Below, piece after piece: positions 48,007 through 60,718 of a stretch of DNA of 64,000 bases. The translations under genes and the position numbers were made by a program. A model generated the notes under the pieces. That model was not told the origin of the DNA and did not search any database. It worked only from the letters and a program-made list of their open reading frames with translations. Every line of letters begins with the position of its first letter. Position 1 is the first letter of the stretch. The DNA is from Episyrphus balteatus. Lineage: Eukaryota > Arthropoda > Insecta > Diptera > Syrphidae. Where the stretch lies: positions 6,427,501 through 6,491,500 of the forward strand of contig NC_079136.1 in assembly GCF_945859705.1 (NCBI RefSeq), read 5' to 3'.

Positions 48007-51000
48007 ATGTACAAACCTTTGGAAGAGCACAATAGATTAGCATTTAAGTATTTCCAAATATTTATGGTTGTTGCTTTATATTGGTAAATTTATTTAATTA
48101 AATGATAATAAATTAAATAAATAAAATATATAAATTATCTCTAGGGTTGTATCAATCTTAACAGTATTTGTAAATAAAGCACTTTTAAGTAGCAAAGATA
48201 TCGACTTGGATGCACCACTTTTTGTAACATGGTTCCAATGTGTAGTTTCTACATTTATATGCTTTGTTATGAGCCGACTGGCTCTACTTTTTCCAAATAC
48301 CATAAGTTTCCCGGAAGGAACTCCACTTGACATTGATACATTTCGAAAGGTAACAAGTTTCTATCTTCTTAATTCATATTCTAATTCTATCTTATTCTAG
48401 ATGTTACCACTTTCATTTGTATTTACATCAATGATTGCCACAAATAATTTATGCTTGAAATATGTGGGAGTTGCATTTTACTATGTTGGAAGATCACTTA
48501 CAACTGTGTTTAATGTTATTCTTTCGTATGTTATGCTGAAGCAAAAGACTAGTTTCAAGAGTATTATGTGTTGTGGTGCTATAGTTCTGGGATTCTTTTT
48601 GGGAGTTGATCAGGAGAGTCTGACAGGTAATTTTTCTTTACTTAACATTTACAATCTTTTTTCATGTTCCTAAGATGGAAGCAATTGTAGGGTGAGATAT
48701 AAACTCAGTTAACCTTTACTTAGGTACTCAACCAACAGCCACCTCTATTTTAAGCCATCTGCTTCCAGTTTCGCACGACAAGTTGATTGGGGTCCCTTTC
48801 CGCATCAGATGACATAAAATTACTCAAAACTAATTGCTCTAAGCCAAAGGCGAAATGAATCCTTTGAGATCCAAATTAGCTCAGACGCCTTGCCGTACAA
48901 AAATTCCATGTAACAGTGGAAGGTAGATCTCGTCCTTAACAAACTAGGGTCTTTATCCAATTGGGTACCTAGCTCCAGTCCAATGCCCAAAAGTCGTTGT
49001 GACTGTCAGGGCCTGGTAGCTCGTGGTTGAATCTTCTCTTGCACTGTCCATGTGTGCACTGGAACCTTTATTACTCCTCTAGGAAGATGAAAATAATTAT
49101 GCTTGAATTGCATCGCCTTGTCTGAACCTTTTTTGGGTATCAAAAGTTTCAGTGATAGAAGCCGGCCATTGGCCAAAGTTTCTAGGCGATCACACAAAAT
49201 AGCTTACAAAGTTGTATATGCGATGTTGAGAAGACTAAATACCTCTGTAGTTTAAAGAATTCATCTCATTCATTAAGATGAGGGCATTATATGCCGTGTT
49301 TTTATTCAATAAGGATACTTTTCCCCGACCAAATTGTATACCCACCAAGTCTCCAGCCAACCCTTCGTAGTGTTTCAATTAGTTTTCTACATTTATTCTT
49401 TCTAGTGGGCCCTGAAAAAAACTTAGAGAGACGCCTTCATCAAAAGTTTTGGCCTGGCGCCCTACTATGTAACTTTGTTCTACTTTCGCATCTGTTCGAA
49501 AGTTAATTTCAAATTTTGTTTTCTACTCAAACGTATTTGAAATTAAAAACACCAATTAAGATCTTCCAAAAGGATTTGACATGACAGGAGACGTATAATT
49601 TTCATTTGTTACAGAATTACAGAGATCCCTTTTTTGCGAATTCGAACACATTTTTTGTAGAACCAAATTACGTAGTTGGGTCCCTGGTCGAAAACTTCCA
49701 CACAAGTTTTAATCTTGCTTAATGCTTATACCTACTTTATTGCATCGCACTTCCTGGATGAGTTTAATGTCAGTGTCAGCTTTGTAGCTATTAAGGATCT
49801 GTTTTAGTTGTCTGGTTGCAAGCGGTCTGTTCAGGGTCCGAATTTCGTTGCCCAATCTCAGTTTTCTAGGGTAATCAAAATTTGAATCATCCATATATGA
49901 AGATTATAGTTGGTTCATTAATTGAAGTTTTACGGGGGGCACTAAGCCCAGGGGTCCCCAATTTATATTTTAATCAGGAGATCAATTTAATCGTTCCTTG
50001 CAGACCTGTAATCCGAATACGTCGGACAAGCCGATGTGTAAAACAAAGTATTTCGTCCTGAGTGGTAATCAAAACTCTAATTAAGAAATGTAATTTAAAG
50101 CAAAGGACTCAAGACGCGGTGTACACATACTGTAATAACATAATTATCATCCAATAAGTTTCTGGAACTTCTCGTTGCCTAAGGGTCATTCATGTTAGAT
50201 CTCATGGTTGTCGATCGAATGCTTCTTCAAAATCAAACAAAGTGATAAGCAAATCCTGCAAGCAATCCTGATGCTATTCCATAATGATTCTAATATTCTG
50301 GATTGTATCTGTGGTTGACTTACCCTCGACAAACCAGCACTGGGGCTATTCTGGTTCAGTGAATAAGTGAATCGAAAATATTTTCACTTTTTCACTCTTA
50401 AAACCGATTCTCGTTCTCTAAAAAAATATATAAAACTGTACCGAATTTGAGCGTATTGCGATGGAAATCGCAAGATGTTTTGGCGTCGACGGCTTTTATC
50501 ATTGATTGCTTTTATTCACAAAGAGAGAATCACCAAATGAATAGTAAAAGTGAAAACAATGTGAAAACTATTCGTTCGTTTCATTTACTCACAGAACCAG
50601 AATAGGCCCCCTGGTCATCAGATAGACTAATTTATTTTCGCAGTCGGGTACCCAAGACTTGCTCAACGATCTTCATCATAATTACCGTTAATTGAACGGT
50701 AATTGTCACAGCTTCGCCTTTGTATTATAAGAAGGTGACTTTCCCTCTATAAAAGTTCGCTGTAGGAGATCACACATACTTTGTTTTGTACTCACTTCAT
50801 TGCGAACTATATTGGTGTTGTTATACAGATAGTTTTGTATATTATAAATAAAAGCTTCGCCTTTTTCCTTATACAGTTTATACCATTTGATCTTCCCAAA
50901 AGTCTTTGTATGTTTATTGTCGTTCACTGTCTCCATGAAAAATTTTGTCAGTAGCAAAAAAAATTTATAATAGCATTATTACTAGGTTAAACCTTTTTTC

Positions 51001-51653
51001 GCTTTATCTGACTTTACTTTTCAAAAACCTAATGAAACTGAGTAATTGAAGTAAAACCAAGAAAATTAATATTTAATCTACCCTTTTTTTCAGAGTCTTT
51101 TTCATGGCAAGGTACATTATACGGAGTAGTTGCATCATTGAGTGTATCAATGTTTTCCATTCACACAAAGAAGGCGTTACCACATGTTAACCAAGAAATT
51201 TGGTTATTAAGTTACTACAACAATTTCTATTCCAGTATATTGTTCCTTCCGTTGATAATAATTAACGGTGAATTAAATGCAATTATAACTTATCCAAATT
51301 TATATTCGGGATGGTTCATTTCGGTGATGGTAGTTGGTGGTATTTTTGGATTTGCCATTGGTTACGTTACATCTTTACAAATTAAGGTAAAACTTTTACA
51401 ATCGATCGGAAAAATATATAACTTGTTATTATTTTACTTTTAGGTAACATCACCATTAACGCACAATATATCTGGCACAGCAAAAGCTTGCACCCAGACT
51501 GTTATAGCTACACAATGGTTCAATGAAACAAAATCATCACTTTGGTGGATTTCGAATGCGATTGTCCTATTGGGCAGTGCGAGTTATGCTCGCGTTAAGC
51601 AAGTAGAAATGGAACAACAGCACAATAGAGCATCAATAGCAACAAAAATTTAA
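48007..51653 (+). CDS. Gfr: Golgi GDP-fucose transporter (SLC35C1 type), 336 aa
   Basis: This nucleotide-sugar antiporter brings GDP-fucose into the Golgi lumen for protein fucosylation (for example of Notch). Coding exons are 48007-48083, 48145-48349, 48401-48626, 51094-51386 and 51444-51653 (1011 nt, in phase). The start is MYKPLEEHNRLAFKYFQI. About ten hydrophobic segments of the triose-phosphate/EamA transporter fold follow. Family-typical stretches are VFVNKALLSS, DAPLFVTWFQC, TNNLCLKYVGVAFYYVGRSL, FNVILSYVMLKQKTS, ASLSVSMFSIHTKKALP, LQIKVTSPLTHNISGTAKAC and the C-terminal NETKSSLWWISNAIVLLGS. The length matches insect orthologues as I know them. Intron 3 (2.5 kb) carries LINE relics. 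Its 3' end converges on mRpL1. Confidence 0.95.
48627..49700 (+). other. First part of GDP-fucose transporter intron 3
   Basis: Less AT-rich than its surroundings. It holds open frames at 49006-49197 (minus) and 49291-49506 (plus) without motifs that I can name. It may be more retrotransposon debris continuing from 49709, but the sequence does not prove it. Confidence 0.3.
49709..49894 (-). pseudogene. LINE endonuclease fragment
   Basis: The minus-strand frame reads NEIRTLNRPLATRQLKQILN and then IKLIQEVRCNKVG. This matches the start of the APE-type endonuclease of non-LTR retrotransposons (typical pattern WNVRTLNR..G....LQEVRW). Only this first part of the domain is present. Confidence 0.7.
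50130..50740 (-). pseudogene. LINE reverse-transcriptase fragment, interrupted by a MITE
   Basis: On the minus strand, in shifting frames, are CDNYRSI, MMKIVEQVLGTRLRK, and SLSDDQ (then the MITE at 50342-50610), continuing CWFVEGKSTTDTIQNIRIIM, LFDFEEAFDR and LRQREVPETYWMI. This is the usual order of fingers and first palm motifs (NYRGI, RL..Q.GF..GRST, DFEKAFD). The catalytic FADD part is missing. Confidence 0.75.
50342..50610. mobile_element. 269-bp MITE inserted in the LINE reverse transcriptase
   Basis: GGGGCTATTCTGGTTC at the left and GAACCAGAATAGGCCCC at the right are inverted repeats with one indel; inner sequence also pairs (TCAGTGAATAAGTGA / TCATTTACTCA). It separates residues DDQ from CWF of a conserved motif, which become adjacent when it is removed. 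Confidence 0.8.
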
Positions 51654-51737
51654 ACAAGACACACATTATTTATACAATTAAACTGACTAATTTTATGTCC
51701 TATATGTTAACATAATTGCAATATTGTTTTGGTTTTT

Positions 51738-54700
51738 TTAATTGGCTGCACGTGCTGCTTCAGGTTTTTCATCATCCTCTTCTTCTTCGGCTACTTCCGC
51801 TGATTTGTTATTTTTCCTCGAGTTATTAATTGAACCTTGTTCTGGTACATAGAGGAAAGGATCGATTTTCAATTGTTCACTGCTTGGAGGACTCTTTAGA
51901 AGAACTCGTGTAATAAATTTGCCTTCACGTTTAGGACGCATCGAATTGACATCTTTTAATAGCGATGCAAGATTTTCTTCAAGATGTTTAACATCCATAT
52001 CGAGCTAAGACAGTTAAATGGTTTTAAAAGTTAGACACAAAGGTGTTTTTACAAAATAGTTACCGTTCCAATGCATGTTTTGATCATTCCAAAATCTTGT
52101 TGGTGTTCATCTTTAGTGGCAGCATAACTAACACCATCCGAGAACTTTTTAATCATTTCGGCAAGATTTGTTCCCAAAGTTTCACTTCGTGGATTTGGGA
52201 ATTTTCTCTTCAACAAACCCCGAAGACTTACTAACTCAGGGAGGATATTTGTATGTGCAATAATGAAGTGGTAATCGGTAAGTAACAGATCTCCGTTGGT
52301 TATGTCTTTAATTAGTTCCACACCGCCGACAAGACTTGCACCAGCTTGTCTCGCTTCTGCAATTAGATGCTAATAAAAACAAAAAATGGTCAAACTATTT
52401 ATTTGAAATACAAAAGAAAATTTTATTAATCATAACAATAATTTCATAAAACTATAAAAAAATGGCCAACTGAGGAAGAGACAAAAATTTTATTTAACTG
52501 TTATCATATCGACGGTATGGTTTTTTAACTTATGGCAAATGGGACTAAATCTTGAAAGGAAATGCAAAAAATCTTAACTTTGCCATGATGTCAAATAGCA
52601 AAGCCGTATTCAAAGGTATAAGATCTTAAATAAATATTAAACTTCGGAAGCAAATAGAAAGTTAAGAGAATAACCTATCGGAGGTACTGACACTGATGTG
52701 CAGGTTTTCACTAGTTAAAACGAAATACCTTGTTCAATAACCTACACTTCCATCTACCAAACTTAAAATAGAACCTGTCGTTATGCATGTTGGTGGAAGG
52801 ATGAATGTAAAACAGTTTTAAGTAAAAAGAACATGGCCTTAAAGTGGAACATAGAATCTGCAAGTAAGAAGTACGTCTAATTTCAAGCAAATAATACGGA
52901 AGGCCGGTAGACGTACATAGGAGACGACAAAATTCTTCACAGATGGTGTAGGATTTTGAAAGATAGCTTCATCTAACTAAAGCGAAGTATCCAACGTAGA
53001 AGATGAAAAAAATGTTGGGGCAAACTCAAAATTTTGCACTCTAACTGACCATTTGTTTAGTGATGCATTTTTAGAAAAAAAATTCAAAATCGTTAGAGCC
53101 GTTTTAAAATTAATTTTTTATAAATAATTTAATTTTTTTTTCAAAAAAAGTTGGTATGCCATTTTTTAGCAACCACACGTAAAATCAAAATTCGCAAAAA
53201 AAATTCAATGTCACGTTTCCGAAAATTTGATTTTTCAAAAACAAATAAAAATTTCTTTAAAATTTTTTTTTTAATTTATATTGAGGCAATATAAATGCTT
53301 TTGCATAAAATTATATTATTAAAATTGAACAAGTTATTTGAAAGATATTCAGAGAAATTTAAAAATCGGTAGGTACATGGAACCGATAAGGATTTCTAAA
53401 AAAACTTTTTTACAGAAAGATAGACCTAAAAACTGTTACTTAATTTTTTTAAATCAAAATCGTAGGACTTGTTTTTGAGAACATCAAACATTTATAAAAT
53501 TTGTATATGACAGGTACCGTTATTTTCTGTCAAAATAACGGTACTGTCTGTATAGTGCTCAAAAACTGCTACATATGTATACCAAGTTTAAAGTGGGTCG
53601 GCCCTTCCGTTTAGGCTCTAGCTATTTATACAGACCGACAGACAGACTGACAGACAGACGGATTTTTGAGACCTATTTTGTTCGCATTCATTTTATGTCG
53701 TTTTCTATTTGCGAGATTGAGAGTCTGATTTGTGAATCTGAGAGCTAAAAGAGGGGGTGAAGAGGGGAAAAAGGGCTTGAGGTCAGTGGTACCAATTTAC
53801 TTCTTTTTTTTTCAAAAAAAAAAATTAAAATCTACTTCCTACTTCGCACCATCACAAAAATATCAATAATTTTTTTAAGATAGATTTTTATTAAAAAAAA
53901 GGATATTTTGTAATCTTCTTCGATTTGTCTCAATCTACTTCCATTTTTTCTTCAAATCTACTTCGACTTTTTTTCTGCAAGTGGTCTGAATCTCGATTTT
54001 TATCAAGATTCACACATACAAGCACACTCACTCCTCTTGTTGATTTTTATCTCAACATTTTTTAAATGGGAACATTGTGTTCATCATAATTTTTTTTCCG
54101 CCGGGTACAAAGGGGTTAGGTCATAAATGATAGTTTGACGGAAAATGCGACTAAAGTTTGATTAATGTATGAAAATAAAGAGCATATTCTTATTATATTA
54201 AAACCCGAAAAGTGTAATTTTGTGACTTAAGCCCTTTGTACCCGGCGGCAAAGAATTAAGGTAAAAAAAAGTGTCTTTAAAAGGGTGAAAATACCTTTTT
54301 TTGAAATAGTGAATACAATATTCGAATTCCTCGGAAAATTCTACATCAATTTCATATATGATTCTCTATAAAATAGTGAGACAGAAAAAAGTTCTAACGA
54401 CATGAAAAAATATACACCAAATTCGCAAAAAAGAGGTGTGTCTACAGAGGGTTAAACTTGATCTCCAAAATCTCGACTTATAAAAGTGACGCTAGAATTA
54501 AACAGCCTTTTCTAACAACTGTGCAGGCACAGGTTTACTGTCATGGTTTATACTTTATAGTAACTTACATTTTCTTTTGTAAAAGCAAGAATCTTCCTCT
54601 CATCTCCGTGATCGAATTTGTGAGGAATCATGGCCATTCGATTGAAGTTGTCTACAAACCGATTAGCTTTTTCTGCTTGCATATTCAACTCAATCTCAAC

Positions 54701-55128
54701 ATCAAGTGGAGCATTAGGCACATTGTACATTGATGGATCATGAGTTTCTCGATGACACTGGATAGCTTCAGCTACAGTGTATACATTCCAGCGATAGTAT
54801 TTCCCAACATAACAATTGTCTTTTGGGATAGCCTTCCACGAGTCATCGACATGCTTACTAACTTTGCTCAGGTTAAGTCTAGACAATAATTAAACAATTA
54901 AAAATGATACTTGAGAAGGAATAAATTCATTCTTTACCCCTTGTTCCTTTGATTGTGTGGAATAAAACCAACTTTTTTAACTTCTACTTTGACTTTCTTC
55001 TTGCGAGCCTTCTCACGGGTACCTTTTCTTGCTGCTTCTGTGACAGCAGATAAATGAAATTCACGAGTGGTCGAAGATAATTGCGATCGAACAGCGAGTG
55101 ATCGCATCAAAGAAACCACAGTTATCAT
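51738..55128 (-). CDS. mRpL1: Mitochondrial ribosomal protein L1 (uL1m), 357 aa
   Basis: This is the large-subunit L1-stalk protein of the mitochondrial ribosome. Coding exons in transcription order are 55128-54938, 54878-54569, 52369-52064 and 52004-51738 (1074 nt; all GT..AG, in phase). The N-terminus is an Arg/Ser-rich presequence (MITVVSLMRSLAVRSQLSST). A basic linker (KARKKKVKVEVKK) and the L1 fold follow: VYTVAEAIQCHRETHDPSMY, LDVEIELNMQAEKANRFVDN, HKFDHGDERKILAFTKEN, AEARQAGASLVGGVELIK, NILPELVSLRGLLKRKFPNP and a lysine-containing IKKFSDGVSY. An acidic, low-complexity tail ends in EARAAN-like sequence (PEAARAAN). Length fits insect mRpL1. Its stop codon lies 84 bp from that of the convergent GDP-fucose transporter. 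Confidence 0.95.
53040..53720. mobile_element. Dispersed dipteran repeat with (GACA)n tract, copy 2
   Basis: In an mRpL1 intron, AAAATCGTTAGAGCCGTTTT, GGTATGCCATTTT, GACAGGTACCGTTA, CCAAGTTTAAAG and TTTAGGCTCTAGCT occur in the same order as at 37195-38092. An interrupted (GACA)n tract lies at about 53635-53661. Confidence 0.6.
54092..54255. mobile_element. 164-bp foldback with CCGCCGGGTACAAAGGG arms
   Basis: CCGCCGGGTACAAAGGGGTTA on the left pairs with TAAGCCCTTTGTACCCGGCGG on the right, with further pairing inward (GGTCATAAA / TTTTGTGACT). It lies in the mRpL1 intron between coding exons 2 and 3. Confidence 0.75.
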
Positions 55129-58100
55129 TTTTATTTATTGTCTTTACAGGATTTTTGAATAATTTTTAATTTTAAAAAGAGCTAGGAACGAAATCGACTG
55201 GGAGAAGAAAAAATAAAAATTTGTGACATAACCTAAACATTGGGCTGTCACTTTTGCGGTATGTCAAAAGGGTTTTATCTAGTGGGCGATAGATGGCCAG
55301 AGGTAAGTAACGTAAGACAACGTTTGGGACTTAACGTAGAAAAACCGTTATTTTCAAAAGAAACAAAACAAAACACCGGAAATAGACAAAGGAAACTATA
55401 AACCGGAAACAATACAAACTTATATACAAAGAAACGAAAACTATATTTTTTAAATACCAATTCATTTTAGTCCAGTCAAATTGTAGTTTAAAAAAGCAAC
55501 CTATCTTACTACGATATCCCTAACTATTTTTTGGACTCGAATCGACAAGAGCTGATCAGTCTCATACTCAAAACACGCTTAATTTGAAGGCAAGTTCTTT
55601 CAAAAATCACACCATTGGATTATGTACGATGAGAAACTTCGATGCATCTGAGAATAGATACCACTTTGCATAGAGGAGGTGTGTTTATTCGAATATCCAA
55701 GGTGAAAGGGTGTTATTTTTAGAGAAATGAAAAATTAGATTTTATAACTTAAATTTATTAATTGAATTGTTACTGTCAGTAGGTATATGGACAGTTTTTA
55801 TTTGTTAATGCAAAACACAAAAATGAAAAAGATTTTTTTTTTTAATTCCTTAAATTAGATGATTTTAACCTCTTGTGGATGAAATTTAGGAACAAAGTTA
55901 TTGAAATTAGTGACCCATTCAAAATAAGGTGTCGGTGCTTTTGTAAATACATACTTTATATTCTAGACTATGTAGATCTTTTCGTCCAAATGATGTTGAA
56001 ATTATTTCATTTCAAATTTGAAGTTTGTATGGAAAATAATCTCATTCGCCTTACAACCTATGCTAGAATATATGTTATCTTATCGTAAGGGTACCTTTTA
56101 TACCATTGATTTTATCGGACTTATCGCGGATTTTCCTTATTTCCCAAAAAAACACCCTTTAACCTAAAATATTTTTATAGACTTTTCGGGTTCTTAGTTT
56201 CTGTTATAAATGAAACATTTTTACCAATTTTCATTGGTGTAAACATTTTTTTCCTAGTTTTTGTGGTACTAATTCCGAATTTCACCATTTCTTAAAAAAA
56301 AACACCCTTTCATTCAAGATAATTTTGTACACTTTATATAGATTCTTAATTCTTATACCAACCAAAACATTTACACCAAGTTTTAAAAATTAATAAAATT
56401 TAAGTCAGCTGTTATGATACCTTCCTCACACACAACTTTATCTAAAACCTTCATCCCGAATTTTATCAGTGTAGCATGTTTTTTCACATGGGTTTCGGTT
56501 ATATTTTACTTGTTGAAGTCAAAAAACAAGCACCCTTGTTTTTAATCGGCAATAACTTTTCTTAGAGCAATCGTATTGACTTTATTTTTATGTCATTAGA
56601 TTCAGCATCAAAAAATACCTTGCAAACATGTGTCATATGATGATATTCGACAAACAATTTTTTTTCAGTATATTTTTGACCTTCACCCCCTCCCTCTTGT
56701 CCGCGAAAAAACACCCTTCCACCCAACTTTTTTTATACACTTCTTATCCCGAAGGCAAACTTTTTGCCAAGTTTCATGAGTGTTACAATTTTTTTTTTTT
56801 CTTGGTTTTATGTACTATTTAACCTGTAGGTACTATATAATTTTAGCATCATCTTGATTTTTTGGATCCATGTCAAAAAATTGCACTTTTCGTTAGAGTC
56901 AATTAATATTAATACATGTACAAAAAATTTTAACAAATACACCTCATGAGCTTAACTTCATACTGACTGGTATTAAACAGTATTTAACTAAATTATTTGA
57001 TTTCGACGAATTTGATGATTTTTGAAGATTGGAAAGTATTATAAGTTCATGAATCTGTGTACGTCGTTTTTGCCAAAAATTGGTTTTTAAGAACTAAAAT
57101 CAACAAAAATCAAGTATTCAAAATAACTCTGGTGAAAGTATGTATTTTATGCATTTGTAATACAAACACCATACCTACAAAAGTTCCTACATGAAAAAAA
57201 AAAAAAATATAATAAATATGTTTTTAATAGATAAGATGGTATTCAAATACATTACCACAATGTTTTGAAAAGAATTATGATTTTGAAGAAAAAATGGTCA
57301 AAAAATGATCATAGAATATTAATATGAAAGTTAATATTTCTTTTTTATTTTGTTATTTTCGTGTCTATATAAAATCGGTAGATCCACAGACTTAAAAAAC
57401 TAACAAAAATTAACAAATCACGTGTAGCCTAAAATACAAAGATTGTGAATCATAGTTATACAAACTTCAAAATGCTTAGATATAGAGATGGATAAGTAAA
57501 GTAAAAAAGTATGAGCAGGTTGTTTATTATTTCGGGCAAAATTTATGTTCGTTATGGCTAAAAATATCGCCAAAATCATAAAGATCCATCGCATATATAC
57601 TTTTTATAAACAAAAATAACACCCACCATTCTTCATGACTTAATTTCTTTCAAACGAAATTGTTTCATCCAAAAAGTTGAAATTATATTTCTAAAAACAA
57701 AAAAAAAATCTAAAAAAAAAAACTAAATTGAAAGAAATTAAAATGTTAACTACACGACCACTTCACTTCAAATAAACAATAATTATAGTGCCTTCAGTCA
57801 GTTTAAATATTAATTTGCAATATAAAAGAACCTCAAAGTCTTATGTCGTAGTCGTATAGTTTTAGTCATGTTGAATGACCGACTGACATCGCATAGAATA
57901 GAACGACGGACGGACGTTCTCAGGAACTGGAACTGGACAATGGAATGTTTTTCCCCCTTTTTAATAATACTCTATCCGTGTGTTTATAATTCATTTTCAC
58001 TAAATAAACAATCTTATTCGACTATGTACACACAGAGTACACACCAGGAGCAGAGGACAGAAGAAAGGACAGTGGAAAAAGTAAGAAGAATCATTTGAAA

Positions 58101-58888
58101 GAATGGATGGATACTCATATAGCTAAAGCAAAAATATCTAAGTATCGCTTGTTCTAATTTTATATTTATTTCGAATGTTGTTTATTCAAAAAGTGTTAAG
58201 TTATTGGCAATTTATCTGCTATTGCGTGAATTATAATATAGGCTGCTGGGTAAACGTTATGGTTTGGCAGAAATTATGTTATTTCAAAAAACAAAAATAT
58301 TGTATAGGAAATGCAAAATAGGTTATTTTAAACAATGTAAATTGTAAACTAGAAAAAGGGGGATTTTTCACTTATTAGATTTCAGCGAAAGCGAATAAAT
58401 TTTTGAATAAATTGTTTCTGTAATTGAATTTACATTTCTTTTCATACCATACATCAATGTTCAATATTTATTTTCTTAATTACATAATTTGAAAAAGGAT
58501 ATAATAAAAATAATTTTATAAGAAAATTTTTTTAGTTTAAACAAAAATTTTGAACCTGATTAGTGACTAACAATTTAGTTAGAAAAAATGAAAAGGGCCT
58601 GCAGTTTACCTCAGAGTCCGAAAAGTTAAGCAGAGTTGCACTTTTCCATGACAATGATATGCTTGAAATTCAGGGGTTCTCAATTCTGGGCAAAAAGTAG
58701 TACCACTAGAACAAGTCTTGGTTGTGGAGGCTGAGGCGCCAGAATCTCCAGTTAAACCACTACCCCACAGGGTACTAATGTAATTTATAAAAATTTGATT
58801 TCCTATTTGAAAATCAAATGCTTTATTAGGTCATGTAACGTAACGCGTCTAAATTGGAACTGAAGTTATTTAATATTCATTAAAAATT
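55129..58888. other. Intergenic, no confident gene
   Basis: The first 200 bases are the mRpL1 upstream region. AAACACCCTTT-like words recur at about 55706 (inverse), 56152, 56300 and 56712, hinting at a degenerate repeat. A TATAAAAG at 57821 precedes a 76-codon frame (57868-58098) with a possible splice donor at 58081 and no recognisable motif. I cannot support a gene here. Confidence 0.4.
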
Positions 58889-58889
58889 G

Positions 58890-59200
58890 TTAAATTGGCT
58901 CCTGTGTTACTTGAAAAATCGTGTTCAATATGTGAAAATTCGTCTAAAAACTACCAGCGACGGTTTCGAATGTCTTGGGAGTTCCACAAGGCAGACTTTT
59001 TGGTCCATTTTAGTTCTTGTTGTTTATAAATGACTACTCATTTCATTTCGTTTTCTGCATGTTTGACTTTATCTGATGTGGCTGAGATAATTTCTATCAT
59101 TATTATTTTATGAATGACTTTTCTTTAAAATTCGACAAATGTAAATCGTCAAACAACGAGTTTCACAGGGTTTATTAATAATCATAAGAATTAAGGAGTC
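58890..59200 (+). pseudogene. Jockey-like reverse-transcriptase relic
   Basis: WLLCYLKNRVQYVKIRLKTT, then after a frameshift LGVPQGRLFGPF, a stop, FLLFINDYS, and a CMFDF remnant where MFADD is expected. DFSLKFDKCK follows in the place of the usual NGLTLNVKKCK. Order and motifs identify a decayed non-LTR reverse transcriptase in plus orientation. Confidence 0.7.
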
Positions 59201-59584
59201 AAATGACCGTAAGTCAGAGTTCAAAATGAAAATGTTATTTCAAAAGTTTGAGAGGGGCCTCTTTACTACAAAATCTAAGTATATTAAGTGTCAATACACC
59301 TTTATATCTATCTATGTTAGCTACTTATGTCTAATTTGCCAGCCTGTATTGTGTCCGTATAGTACAAAAACTTCGACATGTAGAGTAGAATTTGCCTATG
59401 CTTTCCTCAACATTCAACAAACTAAACCATTTATTTAAAAAAAGACAATGCACTTCACATACATTTATGAAATTGTCAAATCTAAGAAATTAATAGGAAC
59501 TAAGTTTATATAAAAAAGTACTCATACGCCACAGATGCCCAATCAGCAAAAATACAAAGATCAACATACGAAATAGTGGAATTA

Positions 59585-59853
59585 CACAGGGTGATTCAGG
59601 AGGAATATGCCAAATAGCTAGAGCGTGTAGTTTGGGTCAAAACCCCCGCGTTTAGTAGGGAGGGGCTATTTAAAAAAAAGGATTGTAGCTGTAAGTTCCT
59701 TAAGGCAAATTAAGTAAATTTTTTTTAATTGGCCCTCTCTCGGCTAAACGAGGGGAATAGACCCGACACCCTTTTCCCATACGATTTTTTTCTTGTTTCC
59801 AATCAACCTACACGCAATAGCTCTTTGGCACATTCCTCCAAAATCATCCTGTA
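59585..59853. mobile_element. 269-bp MITE, CAGGATGATT ends
   Basis: ACAGGGTGATTCAGGAGGAA on the left pairs imperfectly with TTCCTCCAAAATCATCCTGT on the right. Pairing continues through TGCCAAATAGCTAGAGCGTGT / ACACGCAATAGCTCTTTGGCA. The frames on both strands across it are not coding. Confidence 0.75.
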
Positions 59854-60682
59854 TATTTACCTTCTCTTTTGTTTTATATATGAAATCGAAAGTTACTCTT
59901 TTTACATATTCCTCTTTTACGGACATTATGATATGAACTATTGTTTTCTAAGAAGCAGTTGAATTAAATCAAACGCAAATTGACGAAATAAAATCGTCTT
60001 ATTTCAATCTTGTTCTATTTTAAATATTTGGAGGATTATTTCATAGAAAGGAAAATGTAGTAGGACTACTTTTAGTTAATTGAAAGACATTTATAGTTAA
60101 ATCAGTAATATTACAAAGGTTGCAGATCCAGAATGTTAAACATTTCAATTCTTTTGAACTTTCTAAGATCAATTTAAATAACGCGTACATAAAATCTTCC
60201 ACACATATTATTACTAAGGAGAAACAGTTAAAAGTTCTCTTTAATGTGAATCATTTCCTTTGTTTTATTGTATACTTCCACATAAAAAAAAAAACAAAAA
60301 TCCCAACAATTCTATACAACAAAGAAAAAAATTTAATTCCTAATAAATAAATCTCCCCAAATTCATCAATATCATTGCAATGTTTTGAATATTCCATATT
60401 CCACCACAAAAGTCCGAACACTTTTTGTACACATCGTAAAAAAAACATGCTTATATTTTTTAATTCCATTATCCATTTCCTCTAAAAATCTAAACAATCA
60501 AAATTTGCTCTTAATATCGAAAAGTGGGAAAGTGGCCTGTCTGGCATCCGTACGCATCAGTCTGCTTCGAAACTTCGTCGGGTTTAGTGTCGTGTCTATT
60601 CATCCAAATAACCGCCTCTTGTATATTGTAATTTCCAATTCCCCAAAAAATCGCAAAAAAAGTTCAACATCAAAAACACCTT

Positions 60683-60718
60683 CTTTCTCTCTCTCTCTCT
60701 CTCACACACTCTCTCTTT
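60683..60718. repeat. CT-rich microsatellite
   Basis: A (CT)n run with a short CACACA interruption. Confidence 0.85.

Noticed and set aside
56145..56720. Recurrent AAACACCCTTT words suggesting a tandem repeat
   Set aside because: Spacing is irregular and the sequence between the words does not align convincingly by eye, so I do not call an array.
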